Of a stretch of DNA of 34,726 bases, positions 1 through 7,732 are shown piece by piece. Position numbers and translations under genes: made by a program. Where the stretch lies: assembly GCA_000990445.1 (NCBI GenBank), contig LBTJ01000012.1, forward strand, positions 1-34,726, read 5' to 3'. Each line of letters begins with the position of its first letter. Within the stretch, counting starts at the first letter, position 1. This DNA comes from Candidatus Roizmanbacteria bacterium GW2011_GWA2_37_7 (GTDB lineage Bacteria; Patescibacteriota; Microgenomatia; UBA1406; GWC2-37-13). A model generated the notes under the pieces. The model saw only the letters and a program-made list of their open reading frames with translations, had not been told where the DNA came from and made no database searches.

Positions 1-20
1 CCTGATATTGATACACAAAC

Positions 21-48
21 TTGTATTTTCTGTGGTATCATTTATAAT
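21..48 (+). promoter_or_regulatory. Putative promoter for tuf
   Basis: A -35-like TTGTAT (21-26) and a perfect -10 TATAAT (43-48) are separated by 16 bp. Transcription would start near 55 and leave a leader of about 130 nt before tuf. The leader has a 7-bp complementary pair, AGAAGAA near 88 and TTCTTCT near 122, but no T-run. Promoter assignment is by consensus only. Confidence 0.5.
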
Positions 49-182
49 AGCTTTTTGTAACTAGTACATCATTTCATGCGGTTGATCAGAAGAAGTATTT
101 CGTCTTTTCGATATGTACGGAATTCTTCTGCTGAATATGAACCACGAGTTGAAGTGATCCATTATTATTTAATTATTTTATT

Positions 183-1367
183 ATGGCACAAGGTAAATTT
201 CAGCGAACCAAGCCCCATCTTAATATCGGTACCATTGGTCATGTCGACCATGGAAAAACCACTCTTACCTCTGCGATCCACCACGTTCTTTCAAAGAAAG
301 GACTGGCACAGGATCTAAAATATGAAGAAATTGATAAAGCCCCTGAAGAAAAAGCACGAGGAGTCACCATCAACATCCATCATTCAGAGTATGAAACTGA
401 GAAACGGCACTATGCACATATCGATGCTCCAGGGCATGCCGATTATATAAAAAATATGATTACTGGCGCAGCTCAAATGGACGGAGCAATTCTCGTTGTT
501 TCTGCTCCTGATGGGCCCATGCCCCAGACTCGAGAACACATTTTACTTGCACGGCAGGTCAATGTTCCAGCAATCGTCGTCTTTTTGAATAAGATTGATA
601 TGGTCGATGATCAGGAGATCATTGACCTTGTTGAGATGGAAGTACGCGATCTTCTTAAAAAATATGAATATCCAGGAGATAAAATTCCGGTTATCCGCGG
701 TTCTGCACTCAAAGCGATTGCTGACGATCCAGATGCCATAAAAGCTATTGAGGAGCTTATGGCAAAGGTAGATGAATATGTGCCAGATCCGGTCCGTGAT
801 ACGGAAAAGCCATTCCTTATGCCAGTTGAAGACGTATTCACAATTGCCGGACGCGGTACTGTGGTAACAGGACGTGTTGAGCGGGGTATACTAAAAGTCA
901 ATGAAGAGATTGAGATTGTGGGTATCAAAGACACTCGAAAAACAGTGGTAACTGGAATTGAAATGTTTCGAAAAACACTTGATGAAGCACGAGCTGGCGA
1001 TAACACCGGACTTCTTCTTCGAGGAATTGAAAAAGAGGATGTTGAGCGTGGTCAAGTCATTGCCAAGCCAGGATCTGTTACTCCTCATACAGAGTTTGCT
1101 GCTGAAATCTATGTTCTTAAAAAAGAAGAAGGAGGCCGACACACACCGTTCTTTAAAGGATATCGTCCACAGTTTTATATTCGAACAACTGACGTCACCG
1201 GTGAAGTAGAGCTCCCAGCAGGAGTAGAAATGGTTATGCCTGGAGATAATATCAAAATCAGCGCAAAGCTTATTGCTCCAATTGCAATGGAAGTAGGTCT
1301 CAAATTCGCAATCCGCGAAGGAGGACATACAGTCGGAGCAGGAGTTGTCACGAAAGTCATAAAATAA
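183..1367 (+). CDS. tuf: Elongation factor Tu
   Basis: EF-Tu is the GTPase that carries aminoacyl-tRNA to the ribosomal A site. The 394-residue product has the normal bacterial length. G1 is GHVDHGKT (19-26), G3 is DAPGH (81-85; most bacteria have DCPGH), and G4 is NKID (136-139; usually NKCD). Domain 2 and 3 signatures follow, including [13 protein letters not shown] and the [24 protein letters not shown] stretch, so all three domains are complete. The ATG is preceded by an AT-only stretch with no Shine-Dalgarno sequence. It is followed after 48 nt by the damaged rpsJ. Identification is secure. Confidence 0.98.
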   Translation: MAQGKFQRTKPHLNIGTIGHVDHGKTTLTSAIHHVLSKKGLAQDLKYEEIDKAPEEKARGVTINIHHSEYETEKRHYAHIDAPGHADYIKNMITGAAQMDGAILVVSAPDGPMPQTREHILLARQVNVPAIVVFLNKIDMVDDQEIIDLVEMEVRDLLKKYEYPGDKIPVIRGSALKAIADDPDAIKAIEELMAKVDEYVPDPVRDTEKPFLMPVEDVFTIAGRGTVVTGRVERGILKVNEEIEIVGIKDTRKTVVTGIEMFRKTLDEARAGDNTGLLLRGIEKEDVERGQVIAKPGSVTPHTEFAAEIYVLKKEEGGRHTPFFKGYRPQFYIRTTDVTGEVELPAGVEMVMPGDNIKISAKLIAPIAMEVGLKFAIREGGHTVGAGVVTKVIK

Positions 1368-1415
1368 AAATAGAATTCTGTAATTCTCGTGTCCTTACCA
1401 ATTGCACATTAAAAT

Positions 1416-1606
1416 ATGCCAAAGGGAAGAATTCGCATCAGATTAAAAGCGTATGATCATCGGCTGATTGATGAAACGTGTCAGAAGCTTGTTGATGCCG
1501 CGATTAAAACCGGGGCCTCAATCATCGGTCCAGTGCCACTCCCAACAAAAAAGGAAGTGTATGTGGTGAACAAACCGCTGGAGTAGAAGTAGAAGTAAAG
1601 ATGTAA
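1416..1606 (+). pseudogene. rpsJ: Ribosomal protein S10 (uS10), internally deleted and frameshifted
   Basis: The open frame (1416-1586, 56 codons) encodes a clear S10 N-terminus: [15 protein letters not shown], the [15 protein letters not shown] turn, then VYVVNKPLE and a stop. S10 is normally about 100 residues. In another frame, bases 1577-1606 encode AGVEVEVKM-stop, which is the usual S10 C-terminus. About 40 codons between them (the extended loop, the RTHKRL segment and helix 2) are absent and the frame is shifted. Position right after tuf is standard for rpsJ. S10 is normally essential, so an assembly deletion or a second intact copy must be considered. Identity is firm; whether the break is biological is not known. 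Confidence 0.85.
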
Positions 1607-1607
1607 G

Positions 1608-1636
1608 TTGAAGTTGGTATGTAAGTGTTATATAAT
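1608..1636 (+). promoter_or_regulatory. Internal promoter upstream of rplC
   Basis: TTGAAG (1608-1613) and TATAAT (1631-1636) are spaced by exactly 17 bp, beginning two bases after the last rpsJ-frame stop. A start near 1643 would produce a leader of about 155 nt before rplC. This is the best sigma-70-type match in the first 17 kb, and it would make rplC and the genes after it transcribable independently of tuf and rpsJ. Confidence 0.6.
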
Positions 1637-1643
1637 TCGTTTC

Positions 1644-1659
1644 ACATGTATATACATGT
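1644..1659. repeat. 16-bp perfect palindrome at the predicted start site
   Basis: Bases 1644-1659 read ACATGTATATACATGT, a perfect inverted repeat with no spacer. It sits at or just after the predicted transcription start of the rplC promoter. It could be an operator or the first hairpin of the leader; the sequence alone does not decide. Confidence 0.6.
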
Positions 1660-1665
1660 ATATAT

Positions 1666-1732
1666 TGGTTAGTAAGAAATATATATTTCTAATTTAACCA
1701 GATGGAAAGCTTTGCAATAAGCCCCAATCTGG
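1666..1732 (+). promoter_or_regulatory. Structured rplC leader with a possible antiterminator
   Basis: An outer stem pairs TGGTTA (1666-1671) with TAACCA (1695-1700) around a 16-nt perfect palindrome (1675-1690). CCAGAT (1698-1703) is the exact complement of ATCTGG (1727-1732). The CCAGAT segment shares its CCA with the first hairpin, and ATCTGG lies inside the terminator stem that follows. The three pairings exclude one another, which is the layout of an attenuator. Function and ligand are inference; an L3 or L4 autoregulatory leader is one possibility. Confidence 0.45.
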
Positions 1733-1755
1733 GGCTATTTTTTTTGAAAAGATAA
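1702..1755 (+). CDS. Possible 17-codon leader peptide across the terminator
   Basis: An ATG at 1702 opens a 17-codon frame (MESFAISPNLGLFFLKR) that ends at 1753-1755 and runs through the whole terminator hairpin and T-run. A ribosome here would cover the hairpin. There is no Shine-Dalgarno sequence, and so short a frame may be chance, so this is recorded only as a candidate. Confidence 0.2.
   Translation: MESFAISPNLGLFFLKR
1720..1745 (+). terminator. Rho-independent terminator in the rplC leader
   Basis: The stem AGCCCCA (1720-1726) / TGGGGCT (1730-1736) has 7 bp and a 3-nt loop, and is followed by A and eight T (1738-1745). It lies 52 nt before the rplC start and after the internal promoter, so it can end transcription before the ribosomal genes. 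It is the only strong intrinsic terminator I see in the window. Confidence 0.8.
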
Positions 1756-1797
1756 TTGCATGAAATTTTGTTCATGTTTTTGAATATTTATACGATT

Positions 1798-2478
1798 ATG
1801 CCAGGATTTATACTCGGAGAAAAAAAACAACAATCCCAGATGTTTGACGCAAAGGGAACTATGATTCCTGTGACTGTTTTACATACTGCCCCTTGTTTTG
1901 TTGTGGGCATCAAATGGAATGAGACTGATGGTTATACAGCAGTCCAGCTTGGGTATGGACAAACCAAAAAAAATCAAAAACCAACCCAGGGAACCTTACA
2001 GAAAGCGGGAATCAAAATCCCGCTTCATTTTTTACGTGAAATTCGTGTTACGATTGACGACAAAAATATAAAAATCATTGAAAAAGACAAAAAAAAAGGA
2101 TTACAGATTGGAGAGTATGAACTGTTTGTTGGAACTGAAATAAAACCTGAAATGGTATTTAAGCCAGGAGACGTCATTGATGTATCCGGAATCTCAAAAG
2201 GAAAAGGATTTCAGGGAGTGGTAAAGCGGCATGGTTTTGCAGGCGGTCCAAAAACACACGGACAATCTGACCGCTTACGAGCACCAGGGGCAATTGGTGC
2301 AGGAACCACACCAGGACGCGTACTCAAAGGAATGAGGATGGCAGGACGTCAAGGAAATATGCGGACAACAATACAAAATTTAGAGGTTGTACAAACCAAT
2401 AAATCAGGTCTAACCATCAAAGGACTGATTCCCGGGGCAATTGGCGGACTTATCGAAGTAAGAACAAAAAATCTATAA
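1798..2478 (+). CDS. rplC: 50S ribosomal protein L3 (uL3)
   Basis: L3 is an early assembly protein of the large subunit that reaches towards the peptidyl-transferase centre. The 226 residues include the family core KGKGFQGVVKRHGF (134-147) and the following GGPKTHGQSDRLRAPGAIG loop. I start at 1798 (MPGFILGEKK), because the residues encoded from an ATG at 1756 do not resemble L3 and the conserved N-terminus begins here. There is no Shine-Dalgarno sequence. rplD follows after 14 nt. Expression probably depends on the promoter and attenuator-like leader just upstream. Confidence 0.96.
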   Translation: MPGFILGEKKQQSQMFDAKGTMIPVTVLHTAPCFVVGIKWNETDGYTAVQLGYGQTKKNQKPTQGTLQKAGIKIPLHFLREIRVTIDDKNIKIIEKDKKKGLQIGEYELFVGTEIKPEMVFKPGDVIDVSGISKGKGFQGVVKRHGFAGGPKTHGQSDRLRAPGAIGAGTTPGRVLKGMRMAGRQGNMRTTIQNLEVVQTNKSGLTIKGLIPGAIGGLIEVRTKNL

Positions 2479-2492
2479 TTTGAGATAATATC

Positions 2493-3200
2493 ATGGCAGC
2501 ACAGGAAGGTAAAAAAATAAAAAAAACAAAAGCAGTAAAAGAAAAACCCGCACATGACGAAGTAAGCGTATATGATCTTCATGGAAAGCCCATAAAAACA
2601 GAAAAATTACAGAAAGAAGTTTTTCAGCATAAAGATAATCCAGCACTTATTGCACAGTATGTCCGGGTGTATTTGAATAATCAGCGTCAAGGTACTTCTT
2701 CAACAAAAACACGTTCAGAAGTGAGCGGAACCACAAAAAAAATGTATAAACAAAAAGGCACTGGAAGAGCTCGACACGGAGCTGCAAAAGCAAATTTATT
2801 TCGCGGAGGAGGAGTCACTTTTGGTCCAAAACCCAAGGAATATTCATTGAATCTGAATAAAAAACAGAAAAAACAAGCGCTCTTTATTTCCTTAACTCAA
2901 AAAGCACGGGCAAAGAGCATACGTGTTTTGGACTCTTCAGATATGGGGAAAGAGCCAAAAACAAGCATCATTGCTCAATTCCTCACAGCCACAAAGCTTA
3001 GCGGGAAGAAAGTATTATTTATACTTTCGAAACTGGAAAAAACCTCGTTTGTACTGTCAGTACGGAATATTAAGTCCTCAGATCTCATCCAATCATCAAC
3101 AATCAATCCATATGAAATCCTCAATCATGACGAGATCATATTTGTAGACGATTCACTGCAATCATTTTATAGCCATTTTACTAAAAAAAATGAAAATTAA
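2493..3200 (+). CDS. rplD: 50S ribosomal protein L4 (uL4)
   Basis: L4 lines the peptide exit tunnel. The 235-residue protein has the conserved tunnel loop (MYKQKGTGRARHG at 84-96, then FRGGGVTFGPKPKEY). A lysine-rich N-terminal extension of about 20 residues precedes the usual start of the fold. The last 11 nt overlap rplW, indicating translational coupling. In Gammaproteobacteria L4 also represses the S10 operon; whether that applies to the leader upstream of rplC here is unknown. Confidence 0.95.
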   Translation: MAAQEGKKIKKTKAVKEKPAHDEVSVYDLHGKPIKTEKLQKEVFQHKDNPALIAQYVRVYLNNQRQGTSSTKTRSEVSGTTKKMYKQKGTGRARHGAAKANLFRGGGVTFGPKPKEYSLNLNKKQKKQALFISLTQKARAKSIRVLDSSDMGKEPKTSIIAQFLTATKLSGKKVLFILSKLEKTSFVLSVRNIKSSDLIQSSTINPYEILNHDEIIFVDDSLQSFYSHFTKKNEN

Positions 3201-3477
3201 TACAGTTATTCATCGTCCATTGATCACAGAAAAATCATCACAAGAGGCTTCAAAAGGAGTATATCTTTTTGAAGTAGGTACAGATACGAACAAACACCAA
3301 ATTGCTCAAACAGTTGAGGAAATATACACGGTAAAAGTTAAGTCAGTCAAAATTACCGTTCGCAAAGGAAAAGAAAGACGTGTGGGACGGAAAATGAAGT
3401 CGAAAATGATGCCGGATAGAAAAATTGCATATGTCACTTTGTCTCAAGGTGAGATAGATTTATTTCCAAAAGCTTAA
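3190..3477 (+). CDS. rplW: 50S ribosomal protein L23 (uL23)
   Basis: L23 lies at the tunnel exit and docks trigger factor and SRP. The 95-residue product has the family N-terminus (IHRPLITEKSS) and the basic segment KGKERRVGRKMKSK typical of the loop that binds 23S rRNA. The length is normal. The start is inside the 3' end of rplD and rplB follows after 18 nt. Confidence 0.95.
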   Translation: MKINTVIHRPLITEKSSQEASKGVYLFEVGTDTNKHQIAQTVEEIYTVKVKSVKITVRKGKERRVGRKMKSKMMPDRKIAYVTLSQGEIDLFPKA

Positions 3478-3495
3478 TTATTTATACATTGAAAC

Positions 3496-4266
3496 ATGGT
3501 ACTATTGAACTCCTCACAAAAACCAGAAAAAAAATTAACATCGATTCTCAAAAAAAAATCGGGACGTGATTCGAGTGGAAAAATATCAGTACGGCACCAA
3601 GGAAAAAGACAAAAGAGGTATTATCGAAAAATTGATTTTTTGCGAGATAAACGTGACATAGAAGCAAAAGTTCTTCGGATAGAGTATGATCCAAACAGAA
3701 ATGCGTTTATTGCCTTGATTGAATATAAAGATGGAGAACGAAGATATATTTTACACCCATCAAAGCTTGCGATTGGGGGTATGGTCATTTCCTCAGATAA
3801 AGCAGAGATTTCTGTTGGAAATGCTTTACCGCTTGACAGTATCCCGGTTGGAGTTGAGGTTCACAATATTGAACTATATCCTGGCCAAGGCGGAATTATG
3901 GTTCGAGGTGCAGGAACTTTTGCATCAGTGGTTGCAAAAGACGGCCATTATGTTCACCTCAAACTATCTTCGGGTGAACTGAGAAAATTTTTGAAAAACT
4001 GCTGGGCAACAATCGGAAGAGTAGGAAATATCGAACATAAGGAGCAAATTATTGGAAAAGCAGGAAGAAATCGGTTGAAGGGAATAAGGCCAACTGTTCG
4101 TGGAACTGCACAAAATCCGAGGTCTCATCCACATGGCGGAGGAGAAGGACGATCTGGAGAAGGAATGCATGCGAAAACTCCATGGGGAAAACCAGCACGA
4201 GGAAATCGTACGCGTTCGAAAAAAAAATGGAGTAATTCATTAATACTTAAACGGAGAAAAAAATAA
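3496..4266 (+). CDS. rplB: 50S ribosomal protein L2 (uL2), short N-terminus
   Basis: L2 is needed for subunit joining and peptidyl-transferase integrity. The highly conserved [13 protein letters not shown] with its functional histidine is at 211-223, followed by TPWGKPARG and a basic tail. The protein has 256 residues, about 15-20 fewer than usual: the N-terminal segment ahead of the [16 protein letters not shown] region is missing, and an in-frame TGA at 3490-3492 rules out an upstream start. rplV begins 2 nt after the stop; rpsS, which normally comes next, is absent here and found at 7733. Confidence 0.96.
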   Translation: MVLLNSSQKPEKKLTSILKKKSGRDSSGKISVRHQGKRQKRYYRKIDFLRDKRDIEAKVLRIEYDPNRNAFIALIEYKDGERRYILHPSKLAIGGMVISSDKAEISVGNALPLDSIPVGVEVHNIELYPGQGGIMVRGAGTFASVVAKDGHYVHLKLSSGELRKFLKNCWATIGRVGNIEHKEQIIGKAGRNRLKGIRPTVRGTAQNPRSHPHGGGEGRSGEGMHAKTPWGKPARGNRTRSKKKWSNSLILKRRKK

Positions 4267-4267
4267 C

Positions 4268-4660
4268 ATGGAATCGCTAACATATATTAAAAATATCAAA
4301 ATCACACCTAAAAAACTGAGGATGATTCGGGATCTAGTTGTTCGAATGTCCCCTCAGGATGCGCTTGATCACCTTTTGTATACGACAAGCAAGGCGTCAA
4401 AAATTTATTATAAGGCAATACATTCAGCAGTTTCCAATGCGACACAGTCTTTCAAAGTCAGTCCAGATATGTTACAATTCAAGCTTTTGAATATTGAAGA
4501 AGGGCGTACTCTCAAGCGGTTTCATGCGGGTTCAAAAGGAATGGCAAAGCCAATCAAGAAAAGTTTCTCTCACATAAAGATTATATTAGAATCAGTTCAA
4601 GAAAAATCAAAAACAAAACATATCGAACAACAGAAAAAAATTGCCAAGTTACAAAAATAA
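4268..4660 (+). CDS. rplV: 50S ribosomal protein L22 (uL22)
   Basis: L22 contacts all 23S domains and lines the exit tunnel with L4. The 130 residues show the ITPKKLRMIRDLVV helix, the KASKIYYKAIHSAVSNA helix and the tunnel-loop region ending in IKKSFSHIKIILE. A Lys/Gln-rich tail extends the C-terminus. It directly follows rplB (1 nt gap), because rpsS has been moved. Confidence 0.95.
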   Translation: MESLTYIKNIKITPKKLRMIRDLVVRMSPQDALDHLLYTTSKASKIYYKAIHSAVSNATQSFKVSPDMLQFKLLNIEEGRTLKRFHAGSKGMAKPIKKSFSHIKIILESVQEKSKTKHIEQQKKIAKLQK

Positions 4661-4684
4661 AATTATTAACACATCAATTCATTT

Positions 4685-5329
4685 ATGGGTCAAAAAGTAC
4701 ATCCACACGGTTTGCGATTAGGTCCAGTTTACAACTGGTCCTCACGATGGTTTTTTTCAAACAAACGAATGTATCGTGAAGCATTTCTTGAAGATTGCCG
4801 TATACGTGGACAACTGATGAAGAAATACAGCTTTGCAGGTATTACAGAAGTTGTGATAGAGCGTGCAATTAAAAAAATCACCGTTATTATGTATTCCGTT
4901 AAACCCGGAATGATCATCGGCCGTGGAGGAAAAGGCCTTGAAGAAGTCAAGTCCATTATTACCTCACGTTTACAATCGTACAAAAAAGATAAAAAAACAA
5001 AAATCGATCTGAAAATTGAACCGGTTAAAAAACCCTACACAAATGCATATTATGTAGGGCAAATAATCGCTGAAAAGCTTGTGCGGGGTCTTCCGCATCG
5101 TGCAGTTGTGCACAGTACCATGAGTCGCGTCATGGAAGCTGGAGTAAAGGGCGTGAAAGTACAACTTGGCGGACGAATTGCGGGTGCGGAAATATCTCGA
5201 GTTGAAAAATATTTTCAGGGTACGATTCCAACATCAACTATAAGAGAGCCTGTATCATTTGCAAACTACCCTTCACTCACAAAATCAGGATATATAGGAG
5301 TAAAGGTTTGGATTTGTCAGAAGAGCTAA
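4685..5329 (+). CDS. rpsC: 30S ribosomal protein S3 (uS3)
   Basis: S3 is at the mRNA entry site and has helicase-supporting basic residues. The 214-residue product starts with MGQKVHPHGLRLG, has the type II KH motif MIIGRGGKGLEE (near 76-87) and the C-terminal domain GGRIAGAEISR ending in GYIGVKVWI. It lacks a long acidic or basic tail. The spacing to rplP is 18 nt. Confidence 0.96.
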   Translation: MGQKVHPHGLRLGPVYNWSSRWFFSNKRMYREAFLEDCRIRGQLMKKYSFAGITEVVIERAIKKITVIMYSVKPGMIIGRGGKGLEEVKSIITSRLQSYKKDKKTKIDLKIEPVKKPYTNAYYVGQIIAEKLVRGLPHRAVVHSTMSRVMEAGVKGVKVQLGGRIAGAEISRVEKYFQGTIPTSTIREPVSFANYPSLTKSGYIGVKVWICQKS

Positions 5330-5347
5330 AAAAATTATATTCGTACC

Positions 5348-5752
5348 ATGTTAGCACCAAAAAAACAAAAATACAGAAAGCAATTTCGAGGAATATGGAG
5401 ACGAATAGCCACAAAAGGAGATAAGATAAATTTTGGAAGTGTTGGACTAAAAGCCATACAAGCTGGCTGGATCAAAGATCGGCAGATTGAGTCAGCACGT
5501 GTCGTTTTGGCCCGTGCAACAAGAAAAGAAGGAAAATACTGGATTCGAATATTTCCGGACAAACCATTCACAAAAAAGCCACCAGAAGTAACAATGGGAG
5601 CAGGAAAAGGAGATGTGGCATATTTTGTTGCATCAGTCTGCCCGGGAAGAGTGTTATTTGAGGTTGATGGTTTGAGTGATGAAGTATCAAATAAAGTGTT
5701 GAGAAGTGTTGCAGCAAAGCTATCAGTGAATACAAAAGTTGTTCGGAAATAA
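5348..5752 (+). CDS. rplP: 50S ribosomal protein L16 (uL16)
   Basis: L16 organises the A-site tRNA contact region of the 50S subunit. The 134 residues begin MLAPKKQKYRKQFRG and include the ESARVVLARATRKEGKYWIRIFPDKP core and the GAGKGDVAYFVASVCPGRVLFE segment, all diagnostic. The length is normal. rpmC follows after 5 nt. Confidence 0.96.
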   Translation: MLAPKKQKYRKQFRGIWRRIATKGDKINFGSVGLKAIQAGWIKDRQIESARVVLARATRKEGKYWIRIFPDKPFTKKPPEVTMGAGKGDVAYFVASVCPGRVLFEVDGLSDEVSNKVLRSVAAKLSVNTKVVRK

Positions 5753-5757
5753 AAACC

Positions 5758-5967
5758 ATGAAAAAAATTACAAAAGAGCTTATCAATAAATCAATTACGG
5801 ATCTTGTCCAAGAAGCAGCAACAATCCGAAAAGATATTGCAAAAAAAATGATTGAAAGAAAAGTGAAGTCAGAAAAAAATACAAACACCATTAAAACACT
5901 TAAAAAAAGGCTTGCGGCGGCTCTTACTATTGTACGTCAAAAAGAGCTTACCGAAAAAGCAAAATAA
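5758..5967 (+). CDS. rpmC: 50S ribosomal protein L29 (uL29)
   Basis: A 69-residue, strongly basic, two-helix protein located between rplP and rpsQ, the standard L29 position. The C-terminal helix ...IKTLKKRLAAALTIVRQKEL corresponds to the family motif in which L29 packs near the tunnel exit beside L23. The N-terminal helix is divergent, so the call depends partly on gene order. Confidence 0.9.
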   Translation: MKKITKELINKSITDLVQEAATIRKDIAKKMIERKVKSEKNTNTIKTLKKRLAAALTIVRQKELTEKAK

Positions 5968-5980
5968 TTAATTTAATTTT

Positions 5981-6226
5981 ATGAGCAAACAAATAACTGG
6001 AACAGTTGTTTCAACTGCAATGCAAAAGACAATTGTTATTCAAACTGAACGCAGGTATCGCCATCCATTGTATTTGAAAGTTATAACAAAACATAAGAAA
6101 TTTAAAGCGCATAATGATCTTGGCAATATCCATATTGGCGATAAGGTAATGATCCAGGAGACGCGTCCAATTTCAAAAGAAACACATCATACAGTTATAA
6201 GTAAAATTGGTTCAAAAAAGAAATAA
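5981..6226 (+). CDS. rpsQ: 30S ribosomal protein S17 (uS17)
   Basis: The 81-residue OB-fold protein binds 16S rRNA early in assembly. The signatures GTVVSTAMQKTIVIQTERRYRHPLY and the GDKVMIQETRPISKETHH segment are typical. It is preceded by rpmC and followed after 4 nt by rplN. Confidence 0.95.
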   Translation: MSKQITGTVVSTAMQKTIVIQTERRYRHPLYLKVITKHKKFKAHNDLGNIHIGDKVMIQETRPISKETHHTVISKIGSKKK

Positions 6227-6230
6227 AAAC

Positions 6231-6605
6231 ATGTTGCAACTAAAATCCATGTTGATTGCTGCAGATAATTCAGGAGCAAAATCAATTCAGCTCATCGGCA
6301 TCCCGAAAAAAGGCAATAGAAGAATTGCCTACTTGGGAGAAATATTTACCGGAGTAGTTAAAAAAGCCGCACCGCACGGCCAGGTAAAAAATGGTGAGAT
6401 TGTACAAGCTGTAATTGTACGTTCAAGAAAAGAATCAAAACGATCAGATGGAAGCTATATACGATTTGATGAGAACGCTTGTGTAATCCTTGCGGGAGAC
6501 GACACACAAGAGCCAAAAGGTACCAGAATCTTTGGTCCAGTTGCAAAAGAGATCAAAGATAAAGGATATAACAAAATCGCCAGTTTAGCTGAAGAGATAT
6601 ATTAA
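6231..6605 (+). CDS. rplN: 50S ribosomal protein L14 (uL14)
   Basis: L14 lies at the subunit interface and is the RsfS binding target in bacteria. I start at 6231 (MLQLKSMLIAADNSGAK), which is the family N-terminus; the frame is open further up to 6207 but those residues overlap rpsQ and are not conserved. The 124-residue protein has the expected length, with IRFDENACVILAGD and GTRIFGPVAKE near the C-terminal half. Confidence 0.95.
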   Translation: MLQLKSMLIAADNSGAKSIQLIGIPKKGNRRIAYLGEIFTGVVKKAAPHGQVKNGEIVQAVIVRSRKESKRSDGSYIRFDENACVILAGDDTQEPKGTRIFGPVAKEIKDKGYNKIASLAEEIY

Positions 6606-6635
6606 ATGAGCTATTAGATTAAGGAAAAATATTCT

Positions 6636-6941
6636 ATGAAAATTAAAAAAGGAGACACTATTCAAGTAATTGCCGGTAAAGACAAAGGAAGAACAGGAAA
6701 AGTCGAGCGCGCATATCCAAAGTCAGAAAAAATTTTGGTTGAAAACATCAATATGTATAAAAAACATATGCAGAAAAGTGAGAAGCTGCCAAAAGGCGGG
6801 GTCGTTGACGTACCACGTCCTTTGACTATATCAAATGTTATGTTTATGTGTCCCAAATGCAAAAAACCATCACGAATCGGTTATGCGATAAAAGACGCAA
6901 AAAAACATCGAGTGTGTAAAAAATGTAATAAAGTAGTTTAG
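6636..6941 (+). CDS. rplX: 50S ribosomal protein L24 (uL24), zinc-ribbon form
   Basis: L24 starts 50S assembly. The 101 residues open with KKGDTIQVIAGKDKGRTGKV, the KOW motif. The C-terminus has four cysteines in two CxxC pairs (C72/C75 and C94/C97), so it probably binds zinc, as in many bacterial L24. A weak AAGGA lies about 10 nt before the ATG, one of few purine-rich leaders in this locus. Confidence 0.95.
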   Translation: MKIKKGDTIQVIAGKDKGRTGKVERAYPKSEKILVENINMYKKHMQKSEKLPKGGVVDVPRPLTISNVMFMCPKCKKPSRIGYAIKDAKKHRVCKKCNKVV

Positions 6942-6973
6942 TTATTTTTTATTTTTTTGTAATTCAAATCACC

Positions 6974-7522
6974 ATGGCAGGGATCAAAGATACATACAAT
7001 TCAAGCATAAAGCAACAACTCAAAAAAGAACTCGGAATACAAAATGATTTTGCTGTTCCAAGAGTGATGAAAGTAGTGATCAATGTCGGAGTTGGAGAGG
7101 CTGTATCAAACAAAAAAGCAATTGAAAACGTAACAAAGCAGATTGAGATGATTGCTGGACAAAAAACAGTCATTACCAAAGCTCGAAAATCTATTGCTGC
7201 ATACAAAATCCGAAAAGGATTACCAATCGGTGTAAAAGTAACCCTTCGGGGTAAAAGAATGTATTATTTTCTTGAAAAACTAATATATATAGTACTGCCA
7301 AGACTGAGAGATTTTCGCGGCATATCGCATACATCAGTTGATCAACATGGAAACCTTAATATTGGTTTTACAGAACAAACACTGTTTCCTGAAATTGAGT
7401 ATGATAAAATTGACAAGCTTCGTGGACTTGAAGTAACTGTGGTAACAAGTGTACAAGATCATGAAAAAGGCAAAAAGCTTTTTGAGCATTTAGGAATTCC
7501 ATTTCAAAAAAATATACAGTAA
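6974..7522 (+). CDS. rplE: 50S ribosomal protein L5 (uL5)
   Basis: L5 belongs to the 5S RNP and contacts P-site tRNA. The 182-residue protein contains KVVINVGVGEAVSNKK, KTVITKARKSIAAYKIRKGLPIG and the LPRLRDFRGI segment, all strongly conserved. The length is normal. A U-rich stretch (TTATTTTTTATTTTTTT) lies just upstream after rplX, but there is no stem before it, so I do not call a terminator. Confidence 0.96.
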   Translation: MAGIKDTYNSSIKQQLKKELGIQNDFAVPRVMKVVINVGVGEAVSNKKAIENVTKQIEMIAGQKTVITKARKSIAAYKIRKGLPIGVKVTLRGKRMYYFLEKLIYIVLPRLRDFRGISHTSVDQHGNLNIGFTEQTLFPEIEYDKIDKLRGLEVTVVTSVQDHEKGKKLFEHLGIPFQKNIQ

Positions 7523-7543
7523 TTATTACATTGCAAGAAGATT

Positions 7544-7729
7544 ATGGCAAAGACATCGAATATTGTAAGGTCAAACAAAAAGCAGAAATATCGGGTCAGA
7601 TATAAAAATAGGTGTCCATTGTGCGGACGATCACGTGGATTTTTGAGACGTTTTGGAATTTGCCGTATCTGTTTTCGTCAAAAAGCATTAAAAGGCGAAA
7701 TACCCGGAGTTAAAAAATTTACATGGTAA
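7544..7729 (+). CDS. rpsZ: 30S ribosomal protein S14 type Z (uS14)
   Basis: This is the short, 61-residue zinc form of S14. Cysteines 24/27 and 40/43 form the CPLC...CRIC zinc site, followed by the [18 protein letters not shown]-terminus. It acts in the 30S head. rpsS begins 3 nt after its stop, which is unusual because rpsH is the normal neighbour. Confidence 0.96.
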   Translation: MAKTSNIVRSNKKQKYRVRYKNRCPLCGRSRGFLRRFGICRICFRQKALKGEIPGVKKFTW

Positions 7730-7732
7730 TCT

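Noticed and set aside
76-318. Frame of 80 codons upstream of and overlapping tuf
   Set aside because: It overlaps the conserved tuf start in another frame and its second half is a shadow of EF-Tu; no family resemblance.
1640-1745. tRNA-like or other structured RNA gene
   Set aside because: No T-loop GGTTCGA-type sequence or CCA-proximal acceptor stem; the structures are better explained as leader hairpins and a terminator.
6942-6973. T-rich stretch after rplX as a terminator
   Set aside because: There is no stem before the T-run, and the gene order continues directly into rplE.
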